A stretch of DNA of 64,000 bases from Streptomyces taklimakanensis (GTDB lineage: Bacteria; Actinomycetota; Actinomycetes; Streptomycetales; Streptomycetaceae): contig NZ_WIXO01000001.1 in assembly GCF_009709575.1 (NCBI RefSeq), positions 1,364,001 to 1,428,000 of the forward strand, read 5' to 3'. Made by a program: the position numbers and the translations under genes. This document shows, in pieces, positions 17,507-27,210 of this stretch (position 1 is its first letter; every line of letters starts with the position of its first letter). The notes beneath the pieces are model-generated. The model was not told where the DNA came from. It was given only the letters and a program-made list of their open reading frames with translations, and ran no database searches.

Positions 17507-18367
17507 ATGGACACCGCCGTACGACACGACGACGTGAACGGCGCGGGCGGCGCCGACGGCGCGACCGGCACGCGCGCCGCCGCCACGCCCCCGGTGGGCA
17601 TCCCGGCCCCCGCCCCGGTGCCCGCCGATCCCCCCGCCGCCGCGGCTCCGCGGGGCGCCCCGCGGAGCGAGGTCACCGTGCACCAGGCCCTGATCACCCG
17701 GCAGGTCGAGGAGCAGATCACCGCGCGCTTCCCGGTGGGCCGGCGGCTGCGCGTGCTGGACGTGGCGCTGCGCGACGGCCGGCAGGCCCTGCCGCTGGCG
17801 CGGGCCGGGCACGAGGTGACGGGCCTGGAGCCCGACCCGGCCCTGGCCGACGTGGTGCGCCGCGCCCTGGAGGCGGAGCCCGCCGGCATCCGGGAGCGCA
17901 CCCGGATCGTCGCCGGGGACAGCCGCAGCACCGGTGCCCACTTCCTGCCCGGCACCTTCGACGTGGTGCTCTGCCACGGAGTGCTCTCCCCCGGTGACGA
18001 GCCCGGACCGCTCCTCGCCGGTCTGGGCCGGGTGCTGGCCCCCGGCGGGATGTTGTCGCTGGTGGTGCCCAACGTCGAGGCGGCGGCCCTGCGCCCGGGG
18101 CTGGCCGGCGACTGGGAGGACGCCCTGGCCCGGCTCGTCCCCGATCCCGGGGAGCGTCCCCTGCGGCGCGAGGCCCTGTCGGCCGCCCTGACCGGAATGA
18201 GCACCCCGGTGCGGCAGTGGTACGGGGTGGGGGTCTTCTCCGACGACGTCCCCCTGCCCGCCGACGGGGAGGGCGAACGGCGGTTGGTCGTCGAGGAGCG
18301 GGCCGGGCGCACCGACCCCTACCGTTCGGTGGCGACGCTGCTGCACCTGTGCGCCGTGCGCGGCTGA
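17507..18367 (+). CDS. Class I SAM-dependent methyltransferase
   Basis: 286 aa. After a Pro/Ala-rich disordered N-terminus (about 60 residues) comes a Rossmann methyltransferase fold: motif I is RVLDVALRDGRQALPLA, where the usual GxGxG is degenerate, motif II GLEPDPAL, and a post-motif TFDVVLCHGVLSP. The degenerate glycine loop is typical for this Streptomyces subgroup. Substrate unknown. It lies 81 bp after the DUF3043 gene and may be co-transcribed. Confidence 0.8.
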   Translation: MDTAVRHDDVNGAGGADGATGTRAAATPPVGIPAPAPVPADPPAAAAPRGAPRSEVTVHQALITRQVEEQITARFPVGRRLRVLDVALRDGRQALPLARAGHEVTGLEPDPALADVVRRALEAEPAGIRERTRIVAGDSRSTGAHFLPGTFDVVLCHGVLSPGDEPGPLLAGLGRVLAPGGMLSLVVPNVEAAALRPGLAGDWEDALARLVPDPGERPLRREALSAALTGMSTPVRQWYGVGVFSDDVPLPADGEGERRLVVEERAGRTDPYRSVATLLHLCAVRG

Positions 18368-18413
18368 CCGGCCGGCCGCGGGGGCGCCCGCCGACCGTGC
18401 CGCGGTGACGGGC

Positions 18414-18449
18414 GGTGTGGGCGGTACGGGCGGTACGGGCGGTGCGGGC
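18414..18449. repeat. Four 9-bp tandem repeats (consensus GGTACGGGC)
   Basis: Four head-to-tail copies of GGTRYGGGC between the methyltransferase and the protease gene, with base changes in the first and fourth units. Simple tandem repeat; no promoter-like boxes within it. Confidence 0.8.
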
Positions 18450-18555
18450 GGTTTCCGACGCTCCCGGCGGGGAACGCGGACGCCTCACAGCCGTGACGTC
18501 CCGGTGGGGACGTCGCCTCGACCGTCACCGGCCGGCGAAGGGGGCCCGTACCGCC

Positions 18556-19617
18556 ATGACCCGTTCTCCCACGCGCGGTCCACGCCGCGCGACGGCCGCC
18601 GCGCTGTGCGCGGCGGCCGTCCTGTTCACCGGCTGCACCGGATCGGACTCCCCGGACGGCTCGCGGGACACCCCCTCCCCCGGCGGGTCCCTCGCCGTGC
18701 CCGACTCCGCCGGCGCCCTCCAGGAGTCCTTCCAGGAGGTGGTCGACCGGGTGCTGCCGTCCGTCGTCCAGATCACCACCGGCGAGGGGCTGGGCTCGGG
18801 CGTGGTCTACGACGAGGAGGGCCACATCGTCACCAACGCCCACGTGGTGGGCGACGCCGAGCGGTTCCGCGTCACCCTCGCCACCGACCGGGAGGACCGG
18901 GAGGCCGAGCTGGTCGCCGACCACCCGGACGAGGACCTGGCCGTCGTACGGCTCACCGATCCGCCCGACAACCTGCGCCCGGCGACGTTCGGCGACTCCG
19001 ACGAGGTGGAGGTCGGTCAGATCGTGTTGGCGATGGGCAACCCGCTGGGACTGTCCTCCAGCGTCACCGAGGGGATCGTCTCGGCCACCGACCGCTCCCT
19101 CGGCGAGGGCCCGGGAACCGCCATCGGCGGCCTGATCCAGACCTCGGCCCCCATCAACCCGGGCAACAGCGGGGGCGCGCTGGTCGATCTCTCCGGCCGG
19201 GTGATCGGCATCCCCACCCTGGCCGCCCGCTCACCCGGCGGGGACGGGGGCGCGGCACCGGGGCTGGGTTTCGCCATCCCCTCCGACACCGTCCGCGACC
19301 TGGCCGACCAGATGATCGAGCACGGCGAGGTGGTGGACTCCGACGAGGCGGCGATCGAGGCGACGGTGCGCACCGTGCTCGGCGACGACCTCCGGCCCGC
19401 GGGCGTGGCCGTGGTGGAGGCCGAGGAGGGCGGCGCGGCGGACGACGCCGGGCTGCGCGGCGGTGACGTGATCGTCCGGCTCGGCGGGGAGGAGACCCCG
19501 CACACCTCCGCCCTGGCCCGGGCGCTGGCCGCGCACGAGCCCGGCGACGAGGTGGAGATCGCCTACCGGCGCGGCGGCGAGGAACAAACCGCCCGGATCA
19601 CCCTCGGCGAACGCTGA
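18556..19617 (+). CDS. HtrA/DegP-like lipoprotein serine protease
   Basis: 353-aa trypsin-fold protease with one C-terminal PDZ domain, acting outside the membrane in envelope protein quality control. The N-terminus has a signal and lipobox (AAVLFTGC, Cys near residue 27). Catalytic triad: His in TNAHVVG, Asp in DEDLAVVRL and Ser in NPGNSGGAL. PDZ begins near residue 265 with a GLRGGDVIVRLGG loop. The ATG at 18556 yields a normal signal peptide; the longer frame upstream adds low-complexity sequence from tandem repeats. Confidence 0.92.
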   Translation: MTRSPTRGPRRATAAALCAAAVLFTGCTGSDSPDGSRDTPSPGGSLAVPDSAGALQESFQEVVDRVLPSVVQITTGEGLGSGVVYDEEGHIVTNAHVVGDAERFRVTLATDREDREAELVADHPDEDLAVVRLTDPPDNLRPATFGDSDEVEVGQIVLAMGNPLGLSSSVTEGIVSATDRSLGEGPGTAIGGLIQTSAPINPGNSGGALVDLSGRVIGIPTLAARSPGGDGGAAPGLGFAIPSDTVRDLADQMIEHGEVVDSDEAAIEATVRTVLGDDLRPAGVAVVEAEEGGAADDAGLRGGDVIVRLGGEETPHTSALARALAAHEPGDEVEIAYRRGGEEQTARITLGER

Positions 19618-19618
19618 G

Positions 19619-19662
19619 CCGTCCGGGTGCCGGGCCGTGTGCGCGGCCCGGCACCCGGACGG
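19619..19662. terminator. Terminator after the HtrA-like gene
   Basis: Perfect 19-bp stem (CCGTCCGGGTGCCGGGCCG with its complement) and 6-nt loop, 2 bp after the stop codon. Confidence 0.85.
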
Positions 19663-19736
19663 TACGGGCGGCACTACCGAGCCGGGCCGGGTCGGGCCGG
19701 ACCCGAGCCGACCCCGCCGGACGACACGACCGCCCG

Positions 19737-19949
19737 TCAGCCCTCCTCGGCGGCGCTCAGGCTCATCGGCCCGTACACCGTCGTGCCGTCCTCCAGCAGC
19801 GTCACCTGCTCGACGCCGCCCTCCAGCAGTTCGCGCCAGGTCTCGCCGATCCAGCTCTCGGCGTCCCCCTGGGTGGGGAACTCCTCCGGCTGGACGGCGG
19901 GTTCCGTCTCCGTGCCGTCGGCCTTCTCGAACCGCCACGTCCACGCCAT
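19737..19949 (-). CDS. Small conserved protein of unknown function
   Basis: 70 aa, acidic, beginning MAWTWRFEKADGTE, with SWIGETWRELLEGG and VYGPMSLS segments. The pattern is widely conserved as a single-domain protein in Streptomyces (recalled). No motif, signal or membrane segment is visible. Possible role unknown. Confidence 0.75.
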   Translation of the reverse strand: MAWTWRFEKADGTETEPAVQPEEFPTQGDAESWIGETWRELLEGGVEQVTLLEDGTTVYGPMSLSAAEEG

Positions 19950-20086
19950 GTGCGCCTCCCCTGTTCCCGGTGTTCCCGGATTGTTCCCTGTGGGCCGTCT
20001 CCGGCCGTGCGTCCGTGATCCTGTCCAGTCGAGCGCAGAGTAGTGCCCCTCGCGCGACCGGTTCCCGGACGCGAGACGATCGTGGC

Positions 20087-21352
20087 GTGGAACTCACTCT
20101 GCTCGGCACCGGCGCGCCCGCCGGCCTCCCCCGTCCCGGCTGCACCTGCGCCGGCTGCGCGACCGCCGTCGGCGCGGACGCGCGGGCCGCGACCGCGCTG
20201 CTCGTGGACGGTGTGCTGCTGCTCGACCTGACCCCCGGCCCCGCGCTGGCCGCCGCCCGCGCGGGCCGGACCCTGCACGGGGTGCGACAGGTGCTGTTGT
20301 CGCACCCGCACGACGGCCCCGCCCGGGAGGTCCCCGCCGGACTGCCCGCCCCGGTGCGGGTGCCCGACGGCCGGGAACTGGCCCTCCTCGACGGCCACCG
20401 GGTGCGCGCGGTGGCCCTGGACACGCCCGGCACCGGGTACGAGATCACCGGGCCGGACGGCGAGCGCCTGCTCTACCTGCCGCCGGGCGCGGCCCCGGCG
20501 GGCCTCGTCGGTCCCTTTGGGGGGACCGCCCGCGAGACCGGTTCGGGGCGGGGCACCGCGGCGTCCCCCGCGCCGTACGCCCCCTACGCGCTGGTGGTGC
20601 TGGACGTCCTGGGCCGCCCCGACGCGCTCGCCCGGCTGCGGGCGGCCGGGGCCGTCGGCCCGACCACGGACGTGCTGGCCGTCCACGTCGACCACGACGT
20701 GCCGCCCGGTTCGGAGCTGCGCCGCCGGCTGGCCGCCGCGGGGGCGCGCACCGTGCCGGACGGCACCACGCTGCTGGTCGGCGACTACCGGGCGGTTCCC
20801 GACCTGCCCCGACGCACCCTGGTGCTGGGCGGCGCCCGGTCGGGGAAGTCCGTCGAGGCCGAGCGGCGGCTGGCCGCCTTCCCCGACGTGCTGTACGTGG
20901 CCACGGGCGGCACCCGGGACGGCGACGCGGAGTGGGCGTCGCGGGTGGCGGCCCACCGGGAACGCCGCCCGGCGTCCTGGCGCACGGTCGAGACCCGCGA
21001 CCTGGCTCCGCTGCTCACCGAGCCCGACGCGCCGCCGATCCTGATCGACTGCCTGTCCCTGTGGCTGACCGACGCGATGGACCGGGTCGGGGCCTGGGAC
21101 GACGAGCGCTGGCGGTCCGGCACGGCCCGGCGCGCGCTGGCCGACCGGGTCGGGGAACTGGTCGCGGCCTTCCGGGCCGCCACCCGCACGGTGGTCGCGG
21201 TCGGCAACGAGGTGGGCTCGGGCGTCGTGCCCGCCACCGCCTCCGGCCGGCGCTTCCGTGACGAGTTGGGACGGTTGAACGCGGCGGTGGCCGCCGAGTG
21301 CGAGCACGTCCTGCTGGTCACGGCGGGCACGGCCCTGCCCCTGCGCGGTTGA
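20087..21352 (+). CDS. cobU: CobU-type adenosylcobinamide kinase/guanylyltransferase with N-terminal metallo-beta-lactamase-like domain
   Basis: 421 aa. Residues 1 to about 235 have a metallo-beta-lactamase fold start (ELTLLGTGAPAGLPRPGC), but the metal motif HxHxDH appears as HPHDGP (H73, H75), so the site is degraded. Residues 240-421 are a CobU domain with the P-loop GGARSGKS (248-255), which phosphorylates adenosylcobinamide and transfers GMP. GTG start at 20087. It precedes cobT and cobS on the same strand, so the three complete the nucleotide loop of cobalamin. The role of the decayed N-terminal domain is unknown. Confidence 0.9.
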   Translation: MELTLLGTGAPAGLPRPGCTCAGCATAVGADARAATALLVDGVLLLDLTPGPALAAARAGRTLHGVRQVLLSHPHDGPAREVPAGLPAPVRVPDGRELALLDGHRVRAVALDTPGTGYEITGPDGERLLYLPPGAAPAGLVGPFGGTARETGSGRGTAASPAPYAPYALVVLDVLGRPDALARLRAAGAVGPTTDVLAVHVDHDVPPGSELRRRLAAAGARTVPDGTTLLVGDYRAVPDLPRRTLVLGGARSGKSVEAERRLAAFPDVLYVATGGTRDGDAEWASRVAAHRERRPASWRTVETRDLAPLLTEPDAPPILIDCLSLWLTDAMDRVGAWDDERWRSGTARRALADRVGELVAAFRAATRTVVAVGNEVGSGVVPATASGRRFRDELGRLNAAVAAECEHVLLVTAGTALPLRG

Positions 21353-21598
21353 CGCGGCCGGGGGCGGGAGCGGGGCCGGAGTCGGGGAACGTCCGCCTCG
21401 CGTACGCGGTCGGTACGGCCCACTCGTTAGCATGCCTGCCTGTGACCATCTGCGGGCCGTGCCCGGCGGACGGCGGATCATCCGGCACCGATCGCCCCGA
21501 TCCGTCGCTCACCACGCCGCTGTGCGGCGGTTTCGCTTCTCCCCACGAGCGGGAGGTACCCCACCCCGGCCGAGACCGGGACCCGCGAAAGGATTCCG

Positions 21599-22723
21599 AT
21601 GAGCGACGGCAGCCTGAACCTCGACGACTTCGGTGACCTCATCGAGCGCCCCGACAGCGGCGTCCGGCGGGACGCCGAGGAGCGGCGGGCCCGGACCGGA
21701 CTGCCGACCGGGGCCCTGGGGAGGCTGGACGAGTTGGGCGAGTGGCTGGCCGCGGCGCGGGGCCGCGTCCCCGTCGAACCCCTCTCGCGCCCCAAGGTCG
21801 TGCTGTTCGCCGGGGACCACAAAGTGGCCGAACTCGGCGTCTCCGCCCGGCCCGCGGGCGGCGCGCACACCCTGGTGCGGGCCGTGTTGGAGGGCAACAG
21901 CCCGGTGGCGGTGCTGGCCCGGCACCAGGGAGTCCCGCTGCGGGTCGTCGACATGTCGCTGGACTGTGATCCGGAGGAGCTGCCGGAGGAGGTCACCCGG
22001 CACCGGGTGCGGCGCTCCGGCGGCCGGTTGGACATCGAGGACAGCCTGACCGCCGAGGAGGCCGAGCGCGCCTTCCGGGCGGGGATGGCCGTCGCCGACG
22101 AGGAGGCCGACTCCGGTACGGACCTGGTGGTCCTGGGCGACCTCTCGGTGGGCGGCACCACCGCCGCCGGAGTCCTGATCGCCGCCCTGTGCGGCACCGA
22201 CGCCTCGGTGGTCACCGGCCGTGGCGGCGGGCACATCGACGACCTGGCCTGGATGCGCAAGTGCGCGGCCATCCGCGACGGCCTGCGCCGGGCCCGTCCC
22301 GCGCTCGGCGACCAACTGGGACTGCTGAGGACGGTGGCCGGGGCGGACCTGACCGCCATCACCGGCTTCCTGCTCCAGTCGGCCGTGCGACGCACCCCGG
22401 TGATCCTCGACGGCGTGGTCTCCGCCGCCTGCGCGCTGGTCGCCCAGCGGGTGGCCTTCCGGGCACCGGACTGGTGGCTGGCCGGGCAGGCGGCCGGCGA
22501 ACCCGCGCAGGCCAAGGCGTTGGACCGGATGGCGCTCGACCCGCTGCTGGACCACGGCGTCACCGCGGGCGAGGGCACCGGCGCGCTGCTCGCCCTGCCC
22601 CTGGTCCGAGCGGCCGCGGCGGTGGCCGCCGAACTCCCGGTGCGGGACGCGGAGGAGCCCGGCGGGGCGGACGAGCCGGGGGCGGGCCGCGCGGACGGCG
22701 CCGAGGTGCTCGACGCGACCTGA
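21599..22723 (+). CDS. cobT: Nicotinate-nucleotide-dimethylbenzimidazole phosphoribosyltransferase
   Basis: 374-aa cytoplasmic enzyme that makes alpha-ribazole phosphate from nicotinate mononucleotide and dimethylbenzimidazole. Recognisable segments are LFAGDHKVAELGVSARP, VDMSLDCDPEELP, LGDLSVGGTTAAGVLIAAL, GVVSAACALVAQR and a C-terminal DHGVTAGEGTGALLALPLV, where Glu of the GEGTGA motif is the catalytic base in the family. AAAGGA lies 7 bases before the ATG. An Ala/Glu-rich tail follows. Located between cobU and cobS. Confidence 0.94.
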   Translation: MSDGSLNLDDFGDLIERPDSGVRRDAEERRARTGLPTGALGRLDELGEWLAAARGRVPVEPLSRPKVVLFAGDHKVAELGVSARPAGGAHTLVRAVLEGNSPVAVLARHQGVPLRVVDMSLDCDPEELPEEVTRHRVRRSGGRLDIEDSLTAEEAERAFRAGMAVADEEADSGTDLVVLGDLSVGGTTAAGVLIAALCGTDASVVTGRGGGHIDDLAWMRKCAAIRDGLRRARPALGDQLGLLRTVAGADLTAITGFLLQSAVRRTPVILDGVVSAACALVAQRVAFRAPDWWLAGQAAGEPAQAKALDRMALDPLLDHGVTAGEGTGALLALPLVRAAAAVAAELPVRDAEEPGGADEPGAGRADGAEVLDAT

Positions 22724-22762
22724 CCCGGCCGGCCCCCGCTCCGGCCGGTAGCCTGCCGCGCC

Positions 22763-23593
22763 ATGGACACCACCGCGCGACCGCCGTCCGACCCGCCGCC
22801 CCCCGGGTCCGCGCCGCCCGCCCGGGTGGTCGACGGGGTGCGCTTCGCCTTCGGGACGCTCACCGTGCTGCCGGTGCGGGTGCCCCGCTGGGACCGGGCC
22901 GCCGCCCGGTACGGCATGGCGTGCGCGCCGTCGGCCGGGTTGGTGGTCGGGATGTGCGCGGCGGCGGTCGGTGCGTCGGCCCTGGCGCTCGGCGCCTCCC
23001 CGCTGCTCGCCGCCGTCGCCACCGTCGCGGTGCCCGCCGTCCTGACCAGGGGACTGCACCTGGACGGACTCGCGGACGTCGCCGACGGGCTGGGCAGCGG
23101 GCGTCCCGCCGAGGGGGCGCTGGAGGTCATGAGGCGCTCCGACATCGGGCCGTTCGGGGTGGTCGTCCTGGTGTTGGCGTTGTTGGGGCAGGTGGCGGCC
23201 GTCGCCGAGCTGTACGCCGACGGGTGGGCGCACGGCGCCGTGGCGGTGGTCGTCTCCGCGGTGGTCGCGCGTGCGGCGCTGACGCTCGCCACCCGCGAGG
23301 GCGTCCCGGCGGCCCGTCCCGAGGGGCTGGGCGCGGCGGTCGCCGGTGTGGTGCCGGTCCGGGTCGCGGCCGCGACGGGCACGGCGGTGGTGTTGGCGGC
23401 GGGCGGCGCGGGCGCGCCGTGGGGAGCGTACGCCTCGGTGCGGTGCGCCGCCGCGGCGGTACTGGGCCTGTGCGCGGCACAGTGGTTGCTGGCCCGTTGC
23501 CGCCGTCGGCTGGGCGGGGTGACCGGCGATGTCCTCGGCGCCCTGGCCGAAGCCGCCCTCACCACGTCCCTGCTGGTGCTTGCGCTGGGTTAG
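22763..23593 (+). CDS. cobS: Adenosylcobinamide-GDP ribazoletransferase (cobalamin synthase)
   Basis: 276-aa polytopic membrane enzyme joining adenosylcobinamide-GDP and alpha-ribazole. About six to seven hydrophobic helices are visible. The conserved cytoplasmic motif TRGLHLDGLADVADGLGSG (acidic, Mg-binding) is intact, as is RRSDIGPFGV. It starts 39 bp after cobT and is probably co-transcribed. Length matches the family (about 250-270). Confidence 0.94.
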   Translation: MDTTARPPSDPPPPGSAPPARVVDGVRFAFGTLTVLPVRVPRWDRAAARYGMACAPSAGLVVGMCAAAVGASALALGASPLLAAVATVAVPAVLTRGLHLDGLADVADGLGSGRPAEGALEVMRRSDIGPFGVVVLVLALLGQVAAVAELYADGWAHGAVAVVVSAVVARAALTLATREGVPAARPEGLGAAVAGVVPVRVAAATGTAVVLAAGGAGAPWGAYASVRCAAAAVLGLCAAQWLLARCRRRLGGVTGDVLGALAEAALTTSLLVLALG

Positions 23594-23788
23594 CGCCCCT
23601 CGGAGAATTCCGAACGGACGGTCCGGCGTGGCTCCGCGCTCCCACCGCTCCCCGCTCCGCCCGGCGGGCCCCGCTCGTGCCGCCGGAGCCGCCACCGGGG
23701 CCGTCCGGGCCGCGACGTAGGCTCGGCCCGTGCTCGAAGCCGTGCACATCCACACGGCTTGCCAACCGGAAGAGGGATTCCCACCACC

Positions 23789-25360
23789 GTGTCTGCTCTC
23801 ACTCTCAGTTCCTCGTCCGCCGCGACGCTGCGCGCGGACGCCGTCGTCGTCGGTGTCGTCAAGGGGCCGGACGGCCCCGTCGTCGCTCCGGGCGGCGAGA
23901 CCGTGGACCAGGCGTTCGGCGGCTCCCTGGCCGCCACCCTGGAGACCCTCGGCGCCTCGGGCGGCGAGGGCGAGGTCACCAAGCTGCCGGCGCCGGACGG
24001 GGTGAAGGCGGACCTGGTGCTGGCGGTCGGACTCGGCGACGCCCCGCCGCAGGGCGCCTCCCACGACCCGGAGGCGCTGCGCCGCGCCGCCGGTGCGGCG
24101 GCCCGCGCGCTGTCCGGCAAGAAGAAGGCGGGCTTCGCGCTGCCGGCCGAGGACGAGGCGTCGGTGGCGGCCGTCGCCGAGGGGGCGCTGCTGGGCGCGT
24201 ACGCCTTCACCGCGTACCGCGGCAAGGAGGACAAGGCCAAGGACGCGAAGGCCGGGAAGAAGTCCAAGGCCCGGGGGAAGGACGGGGACGCCGACCGCGG
24301 CGCCCCGCTCGCCGAGGCCGTCCTGCTCGGCACCAAGCCGCGCGACAAGGGCCACAAGGCCGCGGCCGAGCGCGCCCAGGTGGTGGCCGCCGAGGTCAAC
24401 CGGGCCCGCGACCTGGTCAACACCCCCTCCAACGACCTGTTCCCGAAGTCCTTCGCCACCACCGTCCAGGCCGCCGCCAAGGAGCACGGGCTGACGGTGG
24501 AGGTGCTGGACGAGAAGGCCCTCGCCAAGGGCGGCTTCGGCGGCATCCTCGGCGTGGGCCAGGGCTCGGCCAACCCGCCCCGTCTGGTGCGCCTGGCCTA
24601 CACGCACTCCAAGGCGAAGAAGACCCTGGCCCTGGTCGGCAAGGGCATCACCTACGACTCGGGCGGCATCTCGCTCAAGCCGGCCGGCCACAACGAGACC
24701 ATGAAGTGCGACATGAGCGGCGCGGCGGCCGTCTTCGCCACCGTGGTCGCCGCCGCCCGGCTCGGTCTGCGGGTGAACGTCACCGGCTGGCTGGCGCTGG
24801 CGGAGAACATGCCGTCGGGCAGCGCGACCCGGCCGGGCGACGTGCTCACCATGTACAGCGGCAAGACGGTCGAGGTGCTCAACACCGACGCCGAGGGACG
24901 CCTGGTGATGGCCGACGCCCTGACCCGGGCGTGCGAGGAGAAGCCCGACGCGATCGTGGACGTCGCCACCCTGACCGGCGCGATGATGGTGGCGCTGGGC
25001 AGCCGCACCTTCGGCGTCATGTCGAACGACGACGCCTTCCGCACCACCGTGCACGAACTGGCCGAGGAGGTGGGCGAGCCGTCCTGGCCGATGCCGCTCC
25101 CCGCGCACCTGCGCAAGGGCATGGACTCGCCCGTCGCCGACATCGCCAACATGGGCGACCGGATGGGCGGCGGGCTGGTCGCCGGCCTGTTCCTGAAGGA
25201 GTTCGTCACCGACGGCACCCCCTGGGCCCACCTGGACATCGCCGGCCCGGCCTTCAACGACTCCGGTCCCTTCGGCTACACGCCCAAGGGCGGCACCGGT
25301 TCCGCGGTGCGCACCCTGGTCCGTCTCGCCGAGCGCGCCGCCTCGGGCGACGTGCTCTGA
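23789..25360 (+). CDS. pepA: Leucyl aminopeptidase
   Basis: 523-aa M17 dimetal aminopeptidase of the cytosol (PepA family). The catalytic C-terminal half contains VGKGITYDSGGISLKP, NTDAEGRLVMADAL (the M17 signature NTDAEGRL) and GSGATRPGDV-like metal-binding loops; metal ligands are K, D, D, D and E within these. An insertion of Lys-rich residues (about 143-170, KEDKAKDAKAGKKSKARGK) is a charged low-complexity loop in the N-terminal domain. The GTG at 23789 matches the start of Streptomyces homologues; no strong Shine-Dalgarno is present at ideal spacing. Confidence 0.94.
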   Translation: MSALTLSSSSAATLRADAVVVGVVKGPDGPVVAPGGETVDQAFGGSLAATLETLGASGGEGEVTKLPAPDGVKADLVLAVGLGDAPPQGASHDPEALRRAAGAAARALSGKKKAGFALPAEDEASVAAVAEGALLGAYAFTAYRGKEDKAKDAKAGKKSKARGKDGDADRGAPLAEAVLLGTKPRDKGHKAAAERAQVVAAEVNRARDLVNTPSNDLFPKSFATTVQAAAKEHGLTVEVLDEKALAKGGFGGILGVGQGSANPPRLVRLAYTHSKAKKTLALVGKGITYDSGGISLKPAGHNETMKCDMSGAAAVFATVVAAARLGLRVNVTGWLALAENMPSGSATRPGDVLTMYSGKTVEVLNTDAEGRLVMADALTRACEEKPDAIVDVATLTGAMMVALGSRTFGVMSNDDAFRTTVHELAEEVGEPSWPMPLPAHLRKGMDSPVADIANMGDRMGGGLVAGLFLKEFVTDGTPWAHLDIAGPAFNDSGPFGYTPKGGTGSAVRTLVRLAERAASGDVL

Positions 25361-25380
25361 GATCCGGGCCTTCGGCCTCC

Positions 25381-25418
25381 GCGGTGGTCCGGGCGCACGG
25401 GGGCGCCCGGACCGCCGC
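25381..25418. terminator. Terminator after pepA
   Basis: 16-bp stem with one mismatch (GTCCGGGCGC core, arms 25381-25396 and 25403-25418), 20 bp after the pepA stop. Confidence 0.7.
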
Positions 25419-25762
25419 CCTCGGCGCGGTCCGCCCCGTCCCGGGCCGGAGCGGGGTCGCGCGCCCCTCCCGTTCGCCCGCTCCCGCCCCTCCCGACGCG
25501 TTCCCCGGTGTTCGCTCTGGGCGATCCCTGCCGACCTACCCACCGGTAGACACGCGTGGCCGTCGACAACCTTCCTGTTCATGAGGGTATGCGCGGTTCG
25601 GACGCCGGCCCCGCGTCCCGCCGCCCGCCGACAAGTGCAAAGATGTTGTCTCGGCAGGACAGGGCCCGCTCAACCCACAGGGCCGAGCAAGAAGCGGCCG
25701 AAAGACAGCCGCCCGGTCCCCGACGGACCGGCTCCGGCGCACCCATGCATGGAGGACGTGAC
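25419..25762 (+). other. Leader region of the lpdA gene, no gene seen
   Basis: 344 bp of lower coding character between the pepA terminator and lpdA. Short AT-richer patches (around 25556-25580 and 25633-25650) may hold the lpdA promoter, but no clear -35/-10 pair or operator palindrome was recognised. It ends with the GGAGG ribosome-binding site at 25751-25755. Confidence 0.5.
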
Positions 25763-27151
25763 GTGGCGAACGACGCCAGCACCGTTTTCGACCTAGTGAT
25801 CCTCGGAGGCGGTAGCGGCGGTTATGCCGCTGCCCTGCGCGCTTCGCAGCTGGGTTTGGACGTCGCCCTGATCGAGAAGGACAAGGTCGGCGGTACCTGC
25901 CTGCACTACGGCTGCATTCCGACGAAGGCCCTGCTGCACGCCGGCGAGGTCGCGGACTCGGCGCGCGACAGCGCCGAGTTCGGCGTCAAGGCCAGCTTCG
26001 AGGGCATCGACATGCCCGCCGTCCACAAGTACAAGGACGGCGTGGTCTCCGGCCTGTACAAGGGTCTGCAGGGGCTCATCGCCTCCCGCAAGATCACCTA
26101 CGTGGAGGGCGAGGGCCGGCTGTCCTCCCCGACCTCGGTGGACGTGAACGGGCAGCGCTACGAGGGCCGGCACATCCTGTTGGCCACCGGCTCGGTGCCC
26201 AAGTCGATCCCCGGCCTGGAGATCGACGGCAACCGGATCATCAACTCCAACCACGCGCTGACGCTGGATCGCGTGCCGCGGTCGGTCATCATCCTGGGCG
26301 GCGGCGTCATCGGCTGCGAGTTCGCCTCCGCCTGGAAGTCCTTCGGCACCGACGTCACCATCGTCGAGGGTCTGCCGCACCTGGTGCCGGCCGAGGACGA
26401 GAACAGCTCCAAGCTGCTGGAGCGCGCCTTCCGCCGGCGCGGCATCAAGTTCTCCCTGGGCTCCTTCTTCGAGAAGGCCGAGTACACCGAGAACGGCGTC
26501 AAGGTCTCCCTGGCCAACGGCAAGGAGCACGAGGCCGAGCTGCTGCTCGTCGCCATCGGCCGCGGCCCGGTCTCGCAGGGCCTGGGCTACGAGGAGGCCG
26601 GGGTCGCCATGGACCGCGGCTACGTCCTGGTGGACGAGTACTGCCGCACCAACGTGCCGACCATCTCCGCCGTCGGCGACCTCATTCCGACCCTCCAGCT
26701 CGCGCACGTCGGCTTCGCCGAGGGCATCCTGGTGGCCGAGCGGCTCGCCGGGCTGAACGTGGTGCCGATCGACTACGACGGTGTGCCGCGCGTGACGTAC
26801 AGCCACCCGGAGGTCGCCTCCGTGGGCCTCACCGAGGCCAAGGCCAAGGAGAAGTACGGCGCGGACAAGGTCGTGACGCTGAAGTACAACCTCGGCGGCA
26901 ACGGCAGGAGCAAGATCCTCAAGACGCAGGGCGAGATCAAGCTGGTCCAGGTCCGCGACGGGGCCGTGGTCGGCGTCCACATGGTCGGCGACCGGATCGG
27001 CGAGCAGGTCGGCGAGGCCCAGCTCGTCTACAACTGGGAGGCCCTTCCCGCCGAGGTCGCGCAGCTCGTTCACGCGCACCCGACGCAGAACGAGGCCCTC
27101 GGCGAGGCCCACCTGGCGCTGGCCGGCAAGCCGCTGCACGCTCACGACTGA
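25763..27151 (+). CDS. lpdA: Dihydrolipoyl dehydrogenase (E3)
   Basis: 462-aa FAD-dependent disulfide oxidoreductase that re-oxidises dihydrolipoyl groups of E2 with NAD+. FAD site [17 protein letters not shown], redox disulfide [13 protein letters not shown] (two Cys), NAD site [14 protein letters not shown], and the C-terminal active-site [13 protein letters not shown] with catalytic His-Glu. The GTG at 25763 has GGAGG seven bases upstream. It is followed 59 bp later by the E2 gene, so E3 and E2 are likely one transcript. Confidence 0.97.
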   Translation: MANDASTVFDLVILGGGSGGYAAALRASQLGLDVALIEKDKVGGTCLHYGCIPTKALLHAGEVADSARDSAEFGVKASFEGIDMPAVHKYKDGVVSGLYKGLQGLIASRKITYVEGEGRLSSPTSVDVNGQRYEGRHILLATGSVPKSIPGLEIDGNRIINSNHALTLDRVPRSVIILGGGVIGCEFASAWKSFGTDVTIVEGLPHLVPAEDENSSKLLERAFRRRGIKFSLGSFFEKAEYTENGVKVSLANGKEHEAELLLVAIGRGPVSQGLGYEEAGVAMDRGYVLVDEYCRTNVPTISAVGDLIPTLQLAHVGFAEGILVAERLAGLNVVPIDYDGVPRVTYSHPEVASVGLTEAKAKEKYGADKVVTLKYNLGGNGRSKILKTQGEIKLVQVRDGAVVGVHMVGDRIGEQVGEAQLVYNWEALPAEVAQLVHAHPTQNEALGEAHLALAGKPLHAHD

Positions 27152-27210
27152 CACTCCCGGGCGCGACCGCACCACGACACTCGCACATTTCGTTAGGAGC
27201 AACCGAAACC

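Noticed and set aside
21353..21598. Cobalamin riboswitch upstream of cobT
   Set aside because: No B12-box-like conserved core was found, only a small CGCCGC/GCGGCG hairpin.
21509..25582. Minus-strand open frame of 1357 codons opposite cobT, cobS and pepA
   Set aside because: GC-frame artefact; the opposing genes are clear family members and the antisense product has only low-complexity sequence.
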